Assembly (NCBI GenBank): GCA_035454885.1
Contig: DATIGE010000018.1
Coordinates: 1 to 63,354, forward strand
Direction of reading: 5' to 3'
DNA from: a bacterium
GTDB lineage: Bacteria; UBA10199; JACPAL01; GCA-016699445
Length of the DNA: 63,354 nucleotides
Every line of letters starts with the position of its first letter. The stretch's first letter is position 1. Below are positions 13,429 to 21,923 of the stretch, piece after piece. The notes beneath the pieces are model-generated. The model searched no databases. It saw only the letters and a list, made by a program, of their open reading frames with translations, and was not told the origin of the DNA. Made by a program: the position numbers and the translations under genes.

Positions 13429-15168
13429 ATGTCCATGCCCCACAACTGGCGAAACCTGACCCTCCTCACCCTGGCTTTCATCCTCGTCTCGGCCTACGTG
13501 CTCACGCCGACACTCGCCCATTTTGACCAGGTCCGGGAAGAAGCGGAAAAAAACCAATCGGAACCGCCCTGGTACGTGAAACTTTTTCCCAAGGAAGTCA
13601 TCAAGCTGGGACTCGATCTCCAGGGCGGCATCTACGCCGAGGTGGAGGTCGAGCTCGCGGACGCCCTCAAGAACCGCGCCGACCTGACCGCGGGCGAGAT
13701 CATGAGGCTGACGGAGAAGGAACCCTTCGTTCCCGAGGCCGTCGACCATGTCCCCAATACCACGGACATCAAGGTCACCCTGAAGAAGGAAGAGGACAGG
13801 GACGCCTTCATGGCGTGGGCCCGCGAGAACTACAACACGGTGCTCGAAGAGAAGCGGGACCAAAGAGCGGACAAGACCATCCTGTTCGCCTTCAACGAAA
13901 AATTCAACGACAGGACCAAGGACCAGGCGGTGAAACAGGCTCTCGAAACCATCCGCCACCGCATCGACCGCTACGGAGTCTCCGAGCCCACGATCGTCCG
14001 CCTCGGAAACAACCGGATTTCGATCGAACTGCCGGGACAAACGGATCCCGAGCGGGCGCTCAATCTGATCAAAAAGTCAGGCCGTCTTGAATTTCGCCTC
14101 GTCGACGAGAGCGTCGCCGATGCCCAAGTCCGCAAGCTCGTGTCCGACGCGCGCGCCGAGCTGAGTCTCCCGGAAGGGTACACGGAAGAAATCGTCACGA
14201 AAATCAATCAACAGCTGCAGGGCAAGATTCCCGAAGACGCGGAGATCCTCTACGAAGTGCAGTACGATCCCGTCACCAAAAAGGTTTCGGGAGGCGTTCC
14301 TTACCTGCTCAAGCGGAAAACCGAAGTCACGGGCGAAATGCTCAAGAACGCCCAAGTCCAAGTGCATGACAACGAGCCCTACGTCAGCCTCACGTTCAAC
14401 CAGCTGGGAACCCGCCTCTTCGGAGAGCTGACCAAGGCGAACGTCGGCAAGCGGTTGGCGATCGTCCTCGACGGCGGGGTGTCGAAGGCCCCCGTCATCA
14501 AGAGCGAAATCCCCAGCGGCCAGGCACAGATCACGCTGGGAGGCATCGATTATCAGACGATCCTGAGAGAGGCGGAGGACTTGACCCTGGTGCTCCGCGA
14601 AGGAGCCCTGCCCGCGCGTCTCAAGGAGCTGACCAAGACCGTGGTCGGGCCGTCGCTGGGACGAGACTCCATCGAAAAAGGCATACGCGTCTCGCTCATC
14701 GCCGCCCTGCTCGTTGTCCTCTTCATGATCCTTTATTACCGCATATCCGGGCTGCTGGCCGATATCGCGCTCGGGATCAACATCATGTTCCTCCTGGCCT
14801 GCCTCGCCCTCTTCCAAGCGACGCTGACGCTTCCGGGAATCGCGGGCATCGTCCTGACGATCGGCATGGCGGTGGACGGCAACGTTCTTATTTTCGAGCG
14901 CATGCGCGAGGAGCTGCGCGCCGGGAAATCGGCCCGTACGGCCCTTCAGGAGGGCTACAGCAACGCCATGAGCGCCATCCTCGACTCGAACATCACCACG
15001 TTCTTGGCCGGCCTGGTTCTCTATCAGTTCGGCACCGGCCCCATCCGCGGCTTCGCCGTGACGCTCATGATCGGAATCAGCACGACTCTGTTCACCAACA
15101 TATTCGTCACCAGGGTCCTGCAGGAAGGCGTCCTCTTCGGACTGAAGCGCGAGAAACTGTCGGTATAA
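13429..15168 (+). CDS. secD: Protein translocase subunit SecD
   Basis: The protein has 579 residues: an N-terminal membrane helix (about 8-25), a large periplasmic region with LGLDLQGGIYAEVEVE (D1 motif) and the DETEF-like region, then five membrane helices from about 420 onward with the GIAGIVLTIGMAVDGNVLIFERMRE motif. SecD with SecF uses the proton gradient to pull secreted proteins out of SecYEG. It is in an operon with yajC and secF. Confidence 0.97.
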   Translation: MSMPHNWRNLTLLTLAFILVSAYVLTPTLAHFDQVREEAEKNQSEPPWYVKLFPKEVIKLGLDLQGGIYAEVEVELADALKNRADLTAGEIMRLTEKEPFVPEAVDHVPNTTDIKVTLKKEEDRDAFMAWARENYNTVLEEKRDQRADKTILFAFNEKFNDRTKDQAVKQALETIRHRIDRYGVSEPTIVRLGNNRISIELPGQTDPERALNLIKKSGRLEFRLVDESVADAQVRKLVSDARAELSLPEGYTEEIVTKINQQLQGKIPEDAEILYEVQYDPVTKKVSGGVPYLLKRKTEVTGEMLKNAQVQVHDNEPYVSLTFNQLGTRLFGELTKANVGKRLAIVLDGGVSKAPVIKSEIPSGQAQITLGGIDYQTILREAEDLTLVLREGALPARLKELTKTVVGPSLGRDSIEKGIRVSLIAALLVVLFMILYYRISGLLADIALGINIMFLLACLALFQATLTLPGIAGIVLTIGMAVDGNVLIFERMREELRAGKSARTALQEGYSNAMSAILDSNITTFLAGLVLYQFGTGPIRGFAVTLMIGISTTLFTNIFVTRVLQEGVLFGLKREKLSV

Positions 15169-15172
15169 AACT

Positions 15173-16096
15173 ATGTTTCAACTGGCAAACTTTCACATCC
15201 CGTTCGTCAAACGCCGCTGGTACTTCGTGGCCTTTTCGGCGATCACGGTCCTTCTCAGTCTTTATTTCATCGCGACCAAGGGGCTGAATTTCGGCACCGA
15301 CTTCAAGGGCGGCACGAAGCTTCAATATCAGTTCTCCGCGCCGGTCTCCGAAGGAGATGTGCGTCGCATCCTGGAGACGGCGCACGTGGAGGGCTTCTCC
15401 GTTCAGAAAGTGGGCAAGCCCGAGGAAAACCGCCTGATGGTCAAGATCGAGAAGGTCGACGAAAACGAGGCCTTCGTCCAAAAGATCACCGACGACCTCA
15501 AGGCGGGTTTGGGCAAGGACACGACCCTGGAAAAGAATGAAACCGTCGGCCCCAAGGCGGGAGCCGACCTAAGGAAGAAGGCCCAGCTCGCCCTCGTCGT
15601 CTCCTGGCTGTTGATGCTCGTCTACATCGGGTACCGCTTCGATTTCGCCTTCGCTCCGGGGGCCATCATCGCTCTCGCTCATGACGTCATCCTCGCCGTC
15701 GGAGGCTTCGCCCTGACCGGTCGCGAAGTCAGTCTGACCGTCGTCGCCGCCCTTTTGACCATCGTCGGTTACTCCATCAACGACACGATCGTCGTCTACG
15801 ACCGTGTCCGGGAAAATTTGGCCAAGGGCCTCACGAAAATGTCGTTTCGAGACATCGTGAACTTGAGCCTCAATGAGACGCTCTCGCGAACGATCATCAC
15901 CTCGCTCACCGTTTTCATCGTCGTCGTTCTCATGTACTTCTTCGGCGAGGGCGAGTTCCAGAATTTCGGATTCGCCATGATGATCGGCGTCATTACCGGT
16001 GTCTACTCCACCTTCTCGGTCGCCTGTCCCGTCTATATCGCCTTGCACGAGCAATGGCCCTCGCTTCAAAAGGCGTCCCAGAAAAGCGCCGCGTGA
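15173..16096 (+). CDS. secF: Protein translocase subunit SecF
   Basis: The protein has 307 residues: one N-terminal helix, a periplasmic domain with NFGTDFKGGTKLQ, then five helices including TIVGYSINDTIVVYDRVREN, the SecF signature. It starts 4 bases after the secD stop and ends 3 bases before recJ. Confidence 0.97.
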   Translation: MFQLANFHIPFVKRRWYFVAFSAITVLLSLYFIATKGLNFGTDFKGGTKLQYQFSAPVSEGDVRRILETAHVEGFSVQKVGKPEENRLMVKIEKVDENEAFVQKITDDLKAGLGKDTTLEKNETVGPKAGADLRKKAQLALVVSWLLMLVYIGYRFDFAFAPGAIIALAHDVILAVGGFALTGREVSLTVVAALLTIVGYSINDTIVVYDRVRENLAKGLTKMSFRDIVNLSLNETLSRTIITSLTVFIVVVLMYFFGEGEFQNFGFAMMIGVITGVYSTFSVACPVYIALHEQWPSLQKASQKSAA

Positions 16097-16099
16097 TTC

Positions 16100-17827
16100 G
16101 TGTCTTGGAGACTTTCTCCTCCGCACCCCGACGAAACAGCCCTTGGGCCGGATCTTGAGCGGCTTTTCGATCTCCATCCGCTGGTGGCGCGTTTGCTTCT
16201 GAAGCGCGGCCTCAGCCGTCCCGAAGACGTCCGGCTCTTTCTGGACGGCTCCCTGGCCGATTTTCCGGATCCCTTCGCTCTTCCCGATATGGACCGCGCC
16301 GTCGATCGCCTGATGAAGGCTCACGTGAAGCGCGAGAAAATCGCCGTCTTCGGCGACTACGACGTCGACGGCATCACGGGCACGGCCCAGCTGGCGGCTT
16401 ATTTTCGCGAGATCGGCCTGCCGGTCCGTCCTCTCCTGCCTCATCGCATGCAGGAGGGCTACGGACTGACCGAAAGGGCGGTGCTCAAGATCGCCGCCGA
16501 AAAACCGGACCTCCTGATCACCGTCGACAACGGCACCAAGTCGGCCGCGGAGATTTCACACCTGAGGAGACTGGGCGTCGACGTCATCGTCATCGATCAC
16601 CACGAGACGCCCTCCGCCGACGCATGGCCCCCCGTCGAGGCCCTGGTCAACCCCAAGAGGACGGATTCACGGTTTGCCGAGCGGGACGTCGCTTCGGCGG
16701 GGCTGGTCTTTCTCCTCCTGATGGCCTTCCGCGCGAGGTGCCGCGAACAAGGAATTTCCCCCCTGCCGAATCTTAAGAGGTATCTGGATCTGGCCTGCCT
16801 GGGGACCATCGCGGACGTCGTCCCGCTCACGGGCACGAATCGGCTGATCGTCCGGCACGGACTCGAGGAATTGGGCGCTACCCTGCGCCCCGGGCTTCAA
16901 GCGCTTCGAGAGACCGCCGCCGTCGCGTCTCCCGTTTCCGTCACCCACGTGGCCTTTCGATTCGCTCCCCGTATCAACGCGGCCGGGCGTCTGGCCGATC
17001 CGAAAATCGCCCTCGACCTCCTCCTTTCGGAAAAAGCCGAGGAGGCCGCCGTCCTCGCGAACCGCCTGGAGGAGTTGAACCGCGAGCGGCAATCCATCGA
17101 GGAAAAGGTGACGCGGGAGGCGTTCCTCCAGATTGAGGAGACGCAGGCCGACCGCAAGGGTTTGGTCGCCGCGGGACGGGGCTGGCACTTGGGCGTCGTG
17201 GGCATCGTGGCGGCAAAGCTCACGGAGCGTTTTGGACGCCCGGCCATCGCTCTCTCTCTCGGAGACGACGGACGGGAGGCCAAGGGATCCGCCCGGAGCG
17301 TTCCCGGCTTTTCCGTCTACGAGCCGCTCAAGCGCATCGAATCCTTGATGTTGAAGTTCGGTGGGCATGCCGCCGCGGCCGGCCTCACGCTCGAAGCCGG
17401 CAGACTCGATGAATTTTCAAGGGCGTTCGACCGGGAGGTGCGAACGCTGTGGGACGAACGTCGTCCCGTCATCGAAGCGGACGCAAACCTGCCCCTGAAC
17501 CAAGTCGACGCCCCCCTCGTGCGCGATCTCGCCCGTCTGGAACCATTCGGCCCGGGAAACCCCGAACCTGTTTTTCTCGTTTCAGGCGTCGCTCTGGAAG
17601 GTTGCCGCGTCGTCGGCGCTTCCGGGGGCGCGCGGAAAGGCCATCTCAAGGCCGTTCTCCGTCAAAACGGAATCCGTCTCGAGAGTATCGGTTTTGACTG
17701 GGGCCACTATCTGGAGACCGCTCGAAAAATTCCAAGCCACGAGGTCGCCTTTTGCCCTCAAATCAATCACTGGAACGGTCAGTCGACCATTCAATTAAAA
17801 ATAAAATTAATTGAGCCAAGTGATTGA
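16100..17827 (+). CDS. recJ: Single-stranded-DNA-specific 5'-3' exonuclease RecJ
   Basis: The protein has 575 residues starting at GTG 16100 (SWRLSPPHPDE). DHH phosphoesterase motifs are FGDYDVDGITGTA, TVDNGT and VIDHHE; the DHHA1 domain shows KFGGHAAAAGLTLE; a C-terminal OB-fold region follows. RecJ acts in recombination and repair. The order secD-secF-recJ is common in bacteria. The 210 bases after the stop mark the end of this operon. Confidence 0.95.
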   Translation: MSWRLSPPHPDETALGPDLERLFDLHPLVARLLLKRGLSRPEDVRLFLDGSLADFPDPFALPDMDRAVDRLMKAHVKREKIAVFGDYDVDGITGTAQLAAYFREIGLPVRPLLPHRMQEGYGLTERAVLKIAAEKPDLLITVDNGTKSAAEISHLRRLGVDVIVIDHHETPSADAWPPVEALVNPKRTDSRFAERDVASAGLVFLLLMAFRARCREQGISPLPNLKRYLDLACLGTIADVVPLTGTNRLIVRHGLEELGATLRPGLQALRETAAVASPVSVTHVAFRFAPRINAAGRLADPKIALDLLLSEKAEEAAVLANRLEELNRERQSIEEKVTREAFLQIEETQADRKGLVAAGRGWHLGVVGIVAAKLTERFGRPAIALSLGDDGREAKGSARSVPGFSVYEPLKRIESLMLKFGGHAAAAGLTLEAGRLDEFSRAFDREVRTLWDERRPVIEADANLPLNQVDAPLVRDLARLEPFGPGNPEPVFLVSGVALEGCRVVGASGGARKGHLKAVLRQNGIRLESIGFDWGHYLETARKIPSHEVAFCPQINHWNGQSTIQLKIKLIEPSD

Positions 17828-17868
17828 AATTACATTGTGTTTATGGAAAATCTCCTCTCAATAACGCA

Positions 17869-17914
17869 GTGCATCAAAAAAGAGTTTGACAGACTTTAAT
17901 GCACCGTGTTAGCT
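17869..17914 (+). promoter_or_regulatory. Possible promoter with flanking inverted repeat ahead of the coiled-coil gene
   Basis: TTGACA (17886-17891) is an exact -35 hexamer; 17 bases on lies TTAGCT, a weak -10. The -35 sits between GTGCAT (17869-17874) and ATGCAC (17899-17904), an inverted repeat that could be an operator. The surrounding 210 bases are AT-richer than the window and hold nothing else recognisable. Confidence 0.35.
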
Positions 17915-18037
17915 GTACTGCGTCAGTCATAAAGGGTTTGAGTGACAGAGCGAAGTTTGAGCCGATGAATTCGGATCAGCCTTCGCTATGGCACTCTCAA
18001 AGAAAACAAACAAGATTCCGAAAGAAGGAGGCAGCGT

Positions 18038-18565
18038 ATGGCTACCCGGCGCAAGCGAGCCACAATTGCAAAGGCTTCAAGAGCGATTCCTCGCAAGTTT
18101 GAAGGCATCGCCGATCTTCTCTCCAAGCTTGAAGTGGAGACGGAGAAGGTTGTTCGACGTTTCGTCGAAAGGGCGGAACAGTCATCCCGGGACATCAAGA
18201 AAGGGATCGCGGCCATCATCGACCAAGTCCGCAGCGAAGGATTGGCTTCGGTCGCCAGCGACAAGACCGAGGATCTTCGCCGACTTGCCGAGGACGTGAT
18301 CGCACGCGCACGGGAGATTCAGATCCTTCCGGGCCATTTCAACCGCGACGAGATCATCCGCGAGGCCAAGAAGAACTTGGACGATCTGATCGACCGCCTG
18401 AATACAAGTGAGCTCTTGGCAAAAGCCAAGGCCACGGCCCTCAACACCAAGGATCAAGTCTTGTCCATCTTGAGCATCCCTAACCAGTCCGAGGTGATCA
18501 AACTTTCCCGTAAGATCACCAGTCTGGAAAGCCGCGTGAACAAGCTGACGCGGAAAGCTGCTTAA
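18038..18565 (+). CDS. Basic coiled-coil protein, phasin-like
   Basis: The protein has 175 residues with a strong ribosome binding site (AAGGAGG, 7 bases upstream of ATG 18038). A lysine/arginine-rich N-terminus (MATRRKRATIAK) precedes long amphipathic helices without proline breaks, including a C-terminal heptad segment (SRKITSLESRVNKLTRKAA). This shape resembles phasins (PhaE/PhaF-like granule proteins) and also histone-like or cell-envelope coiled coils. No polyhydroxyalkanoate synthase is in the window, so the name is only a resemblance. It is monocistronic, with its own putative promoter and strong terminator. Confidence 0.7.
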   Translation: MATRRKRATIAKASRAIPRKFEGIADLLSKLEVETEKVVRRFVERAEQSSRDIKKGIAAIIDQVRSEGLASVASDKTEDLRRLAEDVIARAREIQILPGHFNRDEIIREAKKNLDDLIDRLNTSELLAKAKATALNTKDQVLSILSIPNQSEVIKLSRKITSLESRVNKLTRKAA

Positions 18566-18589
18566 GAAGGACTTTGTCCGCCTCCCTCG

Positions 18590-18636
18590 CACCGTCCTTT
18601 ATTTCCCTTGGGGAAATAAGGGACGGTGTCGTTTTT
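18590..18636 (+). terminator. Strong intrinsic terminator after the coiled-coil gene
   Basis: An 18-base stem (CACCGTCCTTTATTTCCC at 18590-18607, one wobble pair with 18611-18628) with a 3-base loop is followed by TCGTTTTT. It starts 25 bases after the stop codon. Its strength fits a highly expressed short transcript. Confidence 0.88.
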
Positions 18637-18679
18637 CCCCCCCTTGATCTTTTCCCTCGCGGCTTGTTAGGGCTTGCGC

Positions 18680-19354
18680 GTGAAGCCCAAGTCCATCCTC
18701 ATCCTGTCCGGCGGTCTCGATTCGACGGTCTCGTCGCAACTCGCCGTCCGTGAAACCGAACCCGTCCTCGCCCTCACATTTGACTACGGACAAAGGGCCG
18801 CCGAACGCGAAAGGATGGCCGCCCGGCGGACGGCGGAACGTCTCAATGTCCCTCACAAGACCCTCGTCCTGCCGTGGCTCAAGGAACTGACGCATACCTC
18901 CCTCGTCAACACCGGGAAGCCGCTGCCGGCCGTCCGTGAAAAGGACCTGGACGACCCCGTCCGGGGCCGCAAATCGGCCGAAGCCGTCTGGGTACCGAAC
19001 CGGAACGGACTGTTTCTGAACATCGCCGCCAGCTTCGCAGAATCGCTCGGAGCCGAGGTCCTCGTCACCGGATTCAACGCGGAGGAAGGCGTGACCTTCC
19101 CCGACAACAGCGCGGCCTTCGTCCGTTCCGCCGACGACTTTTTCTGGTTCTCGACCCTCTCAAAGGTGCGCGTGACCAGTTACACGCTGGGATGGAGCAA
19201 GCGCGAAATCGCCGCGCAAGCGAAGAGACTCGGCATCTCGCCCGACGACGTCTGGTTTTGCTATGAAGGCGGCGATGCACCCTGCAGGGCTTGCGAGTCT
19301 TGCTTGCGGGCCCAACGCGCCTTCCGGGAGGCGGGTTTGGGGAACGCCGCGTGA
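18680..19354 (+). CDS. queC: 7-cyano-7-deazaguanine synthase
   Basis: QueC turns 7-carboxy-7-deazaguanine into preQ0 with ATP and ammonia. The PP-loop SGGLDSTVSS is near the N-terminus; zinc ligands are in CYEGGDAPCRACESCLRAQ at the C-terminus. Length is 224 residues from GTG 18680, chosen because AGGG lies 8 bases upstream; TTG 18674 is the alternative. It overlaps the next gene by four bases (GTGA). Confidence 0.95.
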   Translation: MKPKSILILSGGLDSTVSSQLAVRETEPVLALTFDYGQRAAERERMAARRTAERLNVPHKTLVLPWLKELTHTSLVNTGKPLPAVREKDLDDPVRGRKSAEAVWVPNRNGLFLNIAASFAESLGAEVLVTGFNAEEGVTFPDNSAAFVRSADDFFWFSTLSKVRVTSYTLGWSKREIAAQAKRLGISPDDVWFCYEGGDAPCRACESCLRAQRAFREAGLGNAA

Positions 19355-19908
19355 ACATCCTCTTTTCCGGCGATCCCGGCGACTACGACGGCTCGCAATT
19401 GAAGCCCCACTGGATCTTCAGGACCTTCGGTCTCCTCGGCGATTCCGTCGTGGCCTTCTCGGGAGGCTGCGACGTTCCGGTCGATCGCATGGTGGATTTG
19501 GTCGACGTCCGCGAGAGCAAACCGATCTTCAGCAAAAGCATGCTTCATTTCATCGGTGAATTCTTCGGGCCAGACCTGACCCAAACGATCCTGAGGCAAC
19601 GCCTCCTGGTCAGCCTCGCCCAGCAAGAGCTCATCTTCCGGACGGGCAAGCCGGCCATCGTCCGCGGCGGCAACGACCTCTACGACGAGGGGGCGAAGCT
19701 CTCGGTCTCCATCGCCACCGCTTCACCCGTCTCCACTCTCTTCCACTTTGGAATCAACATCGTGAGCGAAGGCACGCCGGTCCGGACGAAGGGCTTGGCG
19801 GACTACAAGATCGACCCCGCGGACTTCGCGCGCGCCCTGCTCGAAAGCTTTCGCGACGAGATCAAGACCGTCGGTGAGGCGCGCGCCAAAGTCAGGCCGG
19901 TTGCCTAA
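19351..19908 (+). CDS. DUF366-like protein in queuosine operon
   Basis: The protein has 185 residues from GTG 19351, overlapping queC by 4 bases. The sequence (LKPHWIFRTFGLLGDSVVAF, GGCDVPVDRMVDLVD, SMLHFIGEFFG, GNDLYDEGAKLSVSIAT, HFGINI) resembles the DUF366 family known mainly from archaea; this assignment is from memory of the family and not a search. No function is established to my knowledge. Its place between queC and queE, with the QueD step absent from this window, suggests a role in 7-deazaguanine synthesis or handling. Conserved-looking GGCDVP, HFIGEF and YDEGAKLS stretches may form an active site. Confidence 0.7.
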   Translation: MNILFSGDPGDYDGSQLKPHWIFRTFGLLGDSVVAFSGGCDVPVDRMVDLVDVRESKPIFSKSMLHFIGEFFGPDLTQTILRQRLLVSLAQQELIFRTGKPAIVRGGNDLYDEGAKLSVSIATASPVSTLFHFGINIVSEGTPVRTKGLADYKIDPADFARALLESFRDEIKTVGEARAKVRPVA

Positions 19909-19909
19909 C

Positions 19910-20647
19910 ATGGCCGTCCAAGCCCCCATCATCGAGATTTTTTCCTCCCTCCAGGGAGAGGGCCCTCGCGTGGGAGAGCGGCATCTCTTCGTCCGTTTCC
20001 AGGACTGCGAATTGTCCTGCAAGTTCTGCGACACGCCGGCGAGTTTCGTCGTCAATAAATTCTGCCGCGTCGAGTCTCCCCCATTCTCCAGGCGTTTCCG
20101 GAACCTACCGAATCCACTAAGCGTCGAACTGCTGAACGAACAGATCGGCGAATTCGGCGAAAGGGTCCTCTCCGTCACGGGGGGCGAGCCACTCCAGAAG
20201 GCGGCCTTCTTGCGCGAATGGCTCCCCACGGTCCGTCCCCGGTTCCTCGTGCTGCTCGAGACAGCCGGCGTTCACTTTTCGGAATTCCGGGAGATCGCGG
20301 AGTGGGTCGACATCGTGGCGATGGACGTGAAGTTTCCCTCGGTCACGGGCATGCACCCGTGGTGGCGCGAGCACGAGGCGTTCCTCAAGGCGGCTTTGGG
20401 CAAGGAGCTGTACGTGAAGGCCGTGGTCAGTTCCGAAACCTCGATCGAGGATCTTCGGCGTGCCGTCGACCTTGTCGCCTCGGTGGCTCCGGAGACCCCG
20501 TTCGTCCTTCAGCCCGCGTCGGCGTTCGCGCGCTTCCGGGCCGTGCCCGCCGTCGAACAACTCGCGGAGTGGCAGACGATCGCGCAGAAGACCTTGAAGG
20601 ACGTCCGGGTGATTCCGCAAATGCACAAACAATTGGGGGTCCTTTGA
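19910..20647 (+). CDS. queE: 7-carboxy-7-deazaguanine synthase (radical SAM)
   Basis: QueE rearranges 6-carboxytetrahydropterin to CDG. The protein has 245 residues; FSSLQGEGPRVGERHLFVRF and the radical SAM motif CELSCKFC (Cx3Cx2C) lie at the N-terminus, and SVTGGEPL follows at about residue 88. The start is ATG 19910, one base after the previous stop. Its stop overlaps the dGTPase start. queC-DUF366-queE-dgt thus form one coupled operon. Confidence 0.93.
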   Translation: MAVQAPIIEIFSSLQGEGPRVGERHLFVRFQDCELSCKFCDTPASFVVNKFCRVESPPFSRRFRNLPNPLSVELLNEQIGEFGERVLSVTGGEPLQKAAFLREWLPTVRPRFLVLLETAGVHFSEFREIAEWVDIVAMDVKFPSVTGMHPWWREHEAFLKAALGKELYVKAVVSSETSIEDLRRAVDLVASVAPETPFVLQPASAFARFRAVPAVEQLAEWQTIAQKTLKDVRVIPQMHKQLGVL

Positions 20648-21876
20648 GAACGCGCGAAGACTACGAAAAACTGGAAAACCAGGTCCTGGCCCCGTACGCG
20701 ATGATGAGCGCGGCGTCCGAGGGCCGCGAGCACAAGGAGCCGGAGCATCCCTACCGCACGGCCTTTCAGAGGGACCGCGACCGGGTCATCCATTCCACGG
20801 CCTTCCGGCGACTGGAGTACAAGACGCAGGTCTTCGTTTTTCACGAGGGCGACCATTATCGGACGCGGCTCACGCACACGATCGAAGGCGCCCAGATTGC
20901 GCGCACGATCGCCCGCGCCTTGCGCCTGAACGAGGAGCTCGCCGAGGCGACGATCCTGTCCCATGACCTCGGGCACACGCCCTTCGGTCATTCGGGCCAG
21001 GACGTGATGAACCGGCTCATGAAGGAGCACGGCGGTTTTGAGCACAACCGGCAAAGCCTCAGGATCGTGACGCTCTTGGAGCACCGTTATCCCGCGTTTC
21101 CCGGGCTCAACCTGACCTACGAGGTCCGCGAGGGGATCGCCAAGCACGTGTCGCCCTACGACTCGCCGCAGGTGAAGTTCAAAAAGAAGGGACACCCGAC
21201 CCTGGAGGCCCAGATCGTGGATCTCGCCGACGAGATCGCCTACTGCCATCACGATCTGGACGACGGCCTCCGCTCGGGGCTCATCACCGTCGAACAGCTG
21301 AAGGCCGTCGACCTCTGGGCCGAACATTTCGAGCGTTGCCGGCGAGGCGGCGACGAGAAGCCGGCTTTGCCGGTTCGAGGAGCGGGGGTTCGGCCAGCGC
21401 AGTGCGGTCCATTAGGAGGGGCGCCGGAGGCCCCCCCGCCAAGAAACGACGAGGTCGTCGTGCGCCAGACGGTCCGGTCGATCCTGAACCAGCTCGTGAC
21501 GGACCTCGTCCAGACAACCGAAGAGAATATCGCGACCTACGGCATCAAAACGACGGAGGACGTCCGCAAGGCCCCGCAAAAATGCGTGCGGCTTTCCGCC
21601 GTGACGGACAAGAAGAACAAACAGCTCAAGGCCTTTCTCTACCAGAACTTCTACAAGCATTACCGGGTCGAACGCATGGCCTCGAAGGCGGAAAAGGTCC
21701 TCGAAGACCTCTTTCACGCCTATCTGAAGAACCCGAAGATCCTGCCTAAACCGGTTCAGGAGTTCATGAACGGGACCCCCAAGGAACGCGTCATCTGCGA
21801 TTACATCGCCGGCATGACAGACCGGTTTGCCTTGGAGGAACATGCCCGGCTCTTCGACCCGGCGGTCAAGGTCTAA
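20644..21876 (+). CDS. Deoxyguanosinetriphosphate triphosphohydrolase-like protein (HD domain)
   Basis: The protein has 410 residues from TTG 20644, which overlaps the queE stop by 4 bases; ATG 20701 would be the alternative but would leave a gap. Family signatures: YRTAFQRDRDRVIHSTAFRR, RLTHTIEGAQIARTIARAL, the HD pair in LSHDLGHTPFGHSGQDVM, and DLADEIAYCHHDLDDGL. It hydrolyses dNTPs to nucleoside and triphosphate. Residues about 237-268 are a glycine/proline/alanine-rich stretch with hairpin-forming DNA, absent from the usual family layout. A link to queuosine is not known; both pathways draw on guanine nucleotides. Confidence 0.88.
   Translation: MRTREDYEKLENQVLAPYAMMSAASEGREHKEPEHPYRTAFQRDRDRVIHSTAFRRLEYKTQVFVFHEGDHYRTRLTHTIEGAQIARTIARALRLNEELAEATILSHDLGHTPFGHSGQDVMNRLMKEHGGFEHNRQSLRIVTLLEHRYPAFPGLNLTYEVREGIAKHVSPYDSPQVKFKKKGHPTLEAQIVDLADEIAYCHHDLDDGLRSGLITVEQLKAVDLWAEHFERCRRGGDEKPALPVRGAGVRPAQCGPLGGAPEAPPPRNDEVVVRQTVRSILNQLVTDLVQTTEENIATYGIKTTEDVRKAPQKCVRLSAVTDKKNKQLKAFLYQNFYKHYRVERMASKAEKVLEDLFHAYLKNPKILPKPVQEFMNGTPKERVICDYIAGMTDRFALEEHARLFDPAVKV
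21355..21450 (+). repeat. Putative in-frame repeat insertion inside the dGTPase gene
   Basis: The stretch includes AAGCCGGC-TTT-GCCGGTT and GGGGC-GCCGGAG-GCCCC, two potential hairpins, and encodes low-complexity Gly/Pro/Ala/Arg residues between two well-conserved HD-domain helices. By analogy with the palindromic inserts in queA, tgt and ppx it may be another mobile palindromic element. No second copy is visible in the window, so this rests on composition and hairpins only. Confidence 0.4.
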
Positions 21877-21923
21877 GCGCCGAAGATCGCGCAACTTTTC
21901 TCATCACGGGCCGAACATCCGGC

